DNA of 64,000 nt, from contig NZ_CP044218.1 in the NCBI RefSeq assembly GCF_008727715.1, forward strand, positions 2,356,001 to 2,420,000, in the 5' to 3' direction. The notes beneath the pieces are model-generated. The model saw only the letters and a program-made list of their open reading frames with translations, searched no databases and was not told the origin of the DNA. How positions within the stretch are numbered: position 1 is the stretch's first letter; each line of letters starts with the position of its first letter. The translations under genes and the position numbers were made by a program. This document shows, piece by piece, positions 59,916 to 64,000 of this stretch. This DNA comes from Mesorhizobium terrae (GTDB taxonomy: Bacteria; Pseudomonadota; Alphaproteobacteria; Rhizobiales; Rhizobiaceae).

Positions 59916-60284
59916 CTATTGGCAGGAGACATGCACGCGCCCATCGGCCTGCCTTGCCTGTCCACAAGCAATCGGCGAAGACGATTGGCCACCGGGCTGC
60001 GAGGCGGGCTGAGATAAGGTCGTACGTGCATGCCGACGCGGTTTCTTGCGCGATATTGCCGGTTTCGTCGATGGAAGCGGCTGCGCCTCCGGACCGGTCG
60101 GGAAGACCTGAGTGCCGCTTTCCACGGGCGGGGTTTGTACGGCAGGATCGTTGCGTTGCCAGGCACGCCTCATGTCCATCGAAGGCGGAATCACCACGGT
60201 TCCGTCATCCGTACGTGCGCATCCCCCTGCCGCCACCGGCAGGCAAAGCGTGATCCCAAGGAGTGTCCGTCGCATCAAAAGCAT
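59916..60284 (-). CDS. Predicted lipoprotein of unknown function
   Basis: A 122-residue protein with a lipobox signal (MRRTLLGITLCLPVAAGGC), making Cys22 or so the lipidated residue. The mature part is low-complexity and Pro/Ser/Arg-rich (TDDGTVVIPPSMDMRRAW near the N-terminus, KKPRRHARTTLSQPASQP), with one more Cys pair at the end. Likely an outer-membrane anchored small protein. The start at 60284 or ATG 60275 cannot be separated. It is upstream of and divergent from the histidine kinase. Confidence 0.65.
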   Translation of the reverse strand: MLLMRRTLLGITLCLPVAAGGCARTDDGTVVIPPSMDMRRAWQRNDPAVQTPPVESGTQVFPTGPEAQPLPSTKPAISRKKPRRHARTTLSQPASQPGGQSSSPIACGQARQADGRVHVSCQ

Positions 60285-60458
60285 CTTCGCGCCTGCTTAC
60301 TCGCGTGAGAAGCCTATCGCAACCCGGCAATCGTCACGGGCGCTTGGTGCAGGGCGCGGTTCCGATTTGTTAAGGTTAATTGCCCGTTAAGCCTTCCCTG
60401 TCAGATTTGGCCGCCGGTCTCGGGAGGGGCCGGGGGCTGGTTTTGGGGGCTGACGGGG

Positions 60459-64000
<3,542 letters not shown>

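Overview
The window is high-GC alphaproteobacterial chromosome, most like Mesorhizobium or a close Rhizobiales relative. The evidence is core gene content (TrcR/DUF1013 cell-cycle regulator, ZapA beside a rhizobial-type RpoH, a tkt/gap/pgk/fba block, ugpBAEC, PrpE, DUF1127 and DUF1192 proteins). Gene density is high, no gap exceeds 300 bases, and I saw no insertion sequence, prophage, CRISPR array or rRNA. One tRNA (Glu, CTC anticodon) lies at 29553-29627. The leftmost gene (heme-binding GlcG type) and the rightmost gene (hybrid histidine kinase) are cut by the window edges.

Layout. 1-8 kb: small regulators and transporters (HxlR, two SRPBCC proteins, ArsR, two MFS exporters, DUF1192, a PIG3-type quinone oxidoreductase, a cysteine-rich SufR-like regulator divergent from an exporter, a DUF1127 peptide). 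8-17.7 kb: exported esterase-like phytase-family protein, TrcR, a VOC/MGMT-like/YafY operon, a DJ-1/PfpI protein, PrpE, an SGNH hydrolase and a DUF899 protein. 17.8-25.4 kb: fructose-bisphosphate aldolase, phosphoglycerate kinase, a K+/H+ antiporter, GAPDH and transketolase, all on the minus strand. 25.6-31.2 kb: DUF4164, zapA, rpoH, an RluA-type pseudouridine synthase, tRNA-Glu, a sugar-phosphate isomerase-like protein and a small exported protein behind a PHO-box-like repeat. 31.4-35.7 kb: ugpBAEC. 35.8-39.9 kb: a tightly coupled aldolase/ribulokinase/HAD operon with a divergent DeoR regulator. 40.0-42.5 kb: an IclR regulator and pcaIJ.

43.2-59.7 kb is the most interesting part. A plus-strand operon encodes a stand-alone acyl carrier protein, a non-canonical acyl-CoA dehydrogenase, an amino acid:[carrier protein] ligase (a truncated class II aminoacyl-tRNA synthetase homologue), a DUF1839 protein and a GH2-family protein. 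It converges, with only 12 bases between, on a minus-strand group: a tandem alpha/beta hydrolase with a Cys nucleophile, a Wzx-type flippase, a GT2 glycosyltransferase and a VanZ protein. Next come Wzz-like and Wzy-like genes, a GH5 endoglucanase and a GT4 glycosyltransferase. My reading is that an amino acid is activated onto the carrier protein, possibly oxidised, and transferred to a Wzx/Wzy-type polysaccharide or its precursor. The DUF1839 protein shows a Cys-His-Asp pattern like the BtrH acyltransferase of butirosin synthesis and is the best transferase candidate. The ligase chemistry is established for relatives; product, acceptor and the roles of the other proteins are inference.

Regulatory sequence worth noting: two copies of a 24-base palindrome (arms CTCCTGACA/TGTCAGGAG) lie about 41-45 bases upstream of two neighbouring minus-strand transcription units at 12.8 and 13.8 kb, and a YafY/WYL regulator sits in one of them. 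CG-centred palindromes occur upstream of several carbon-metabolism genes. Perfect inverted repeats lie in the divergent promoters at 6.05 kb and 40.8 kb.
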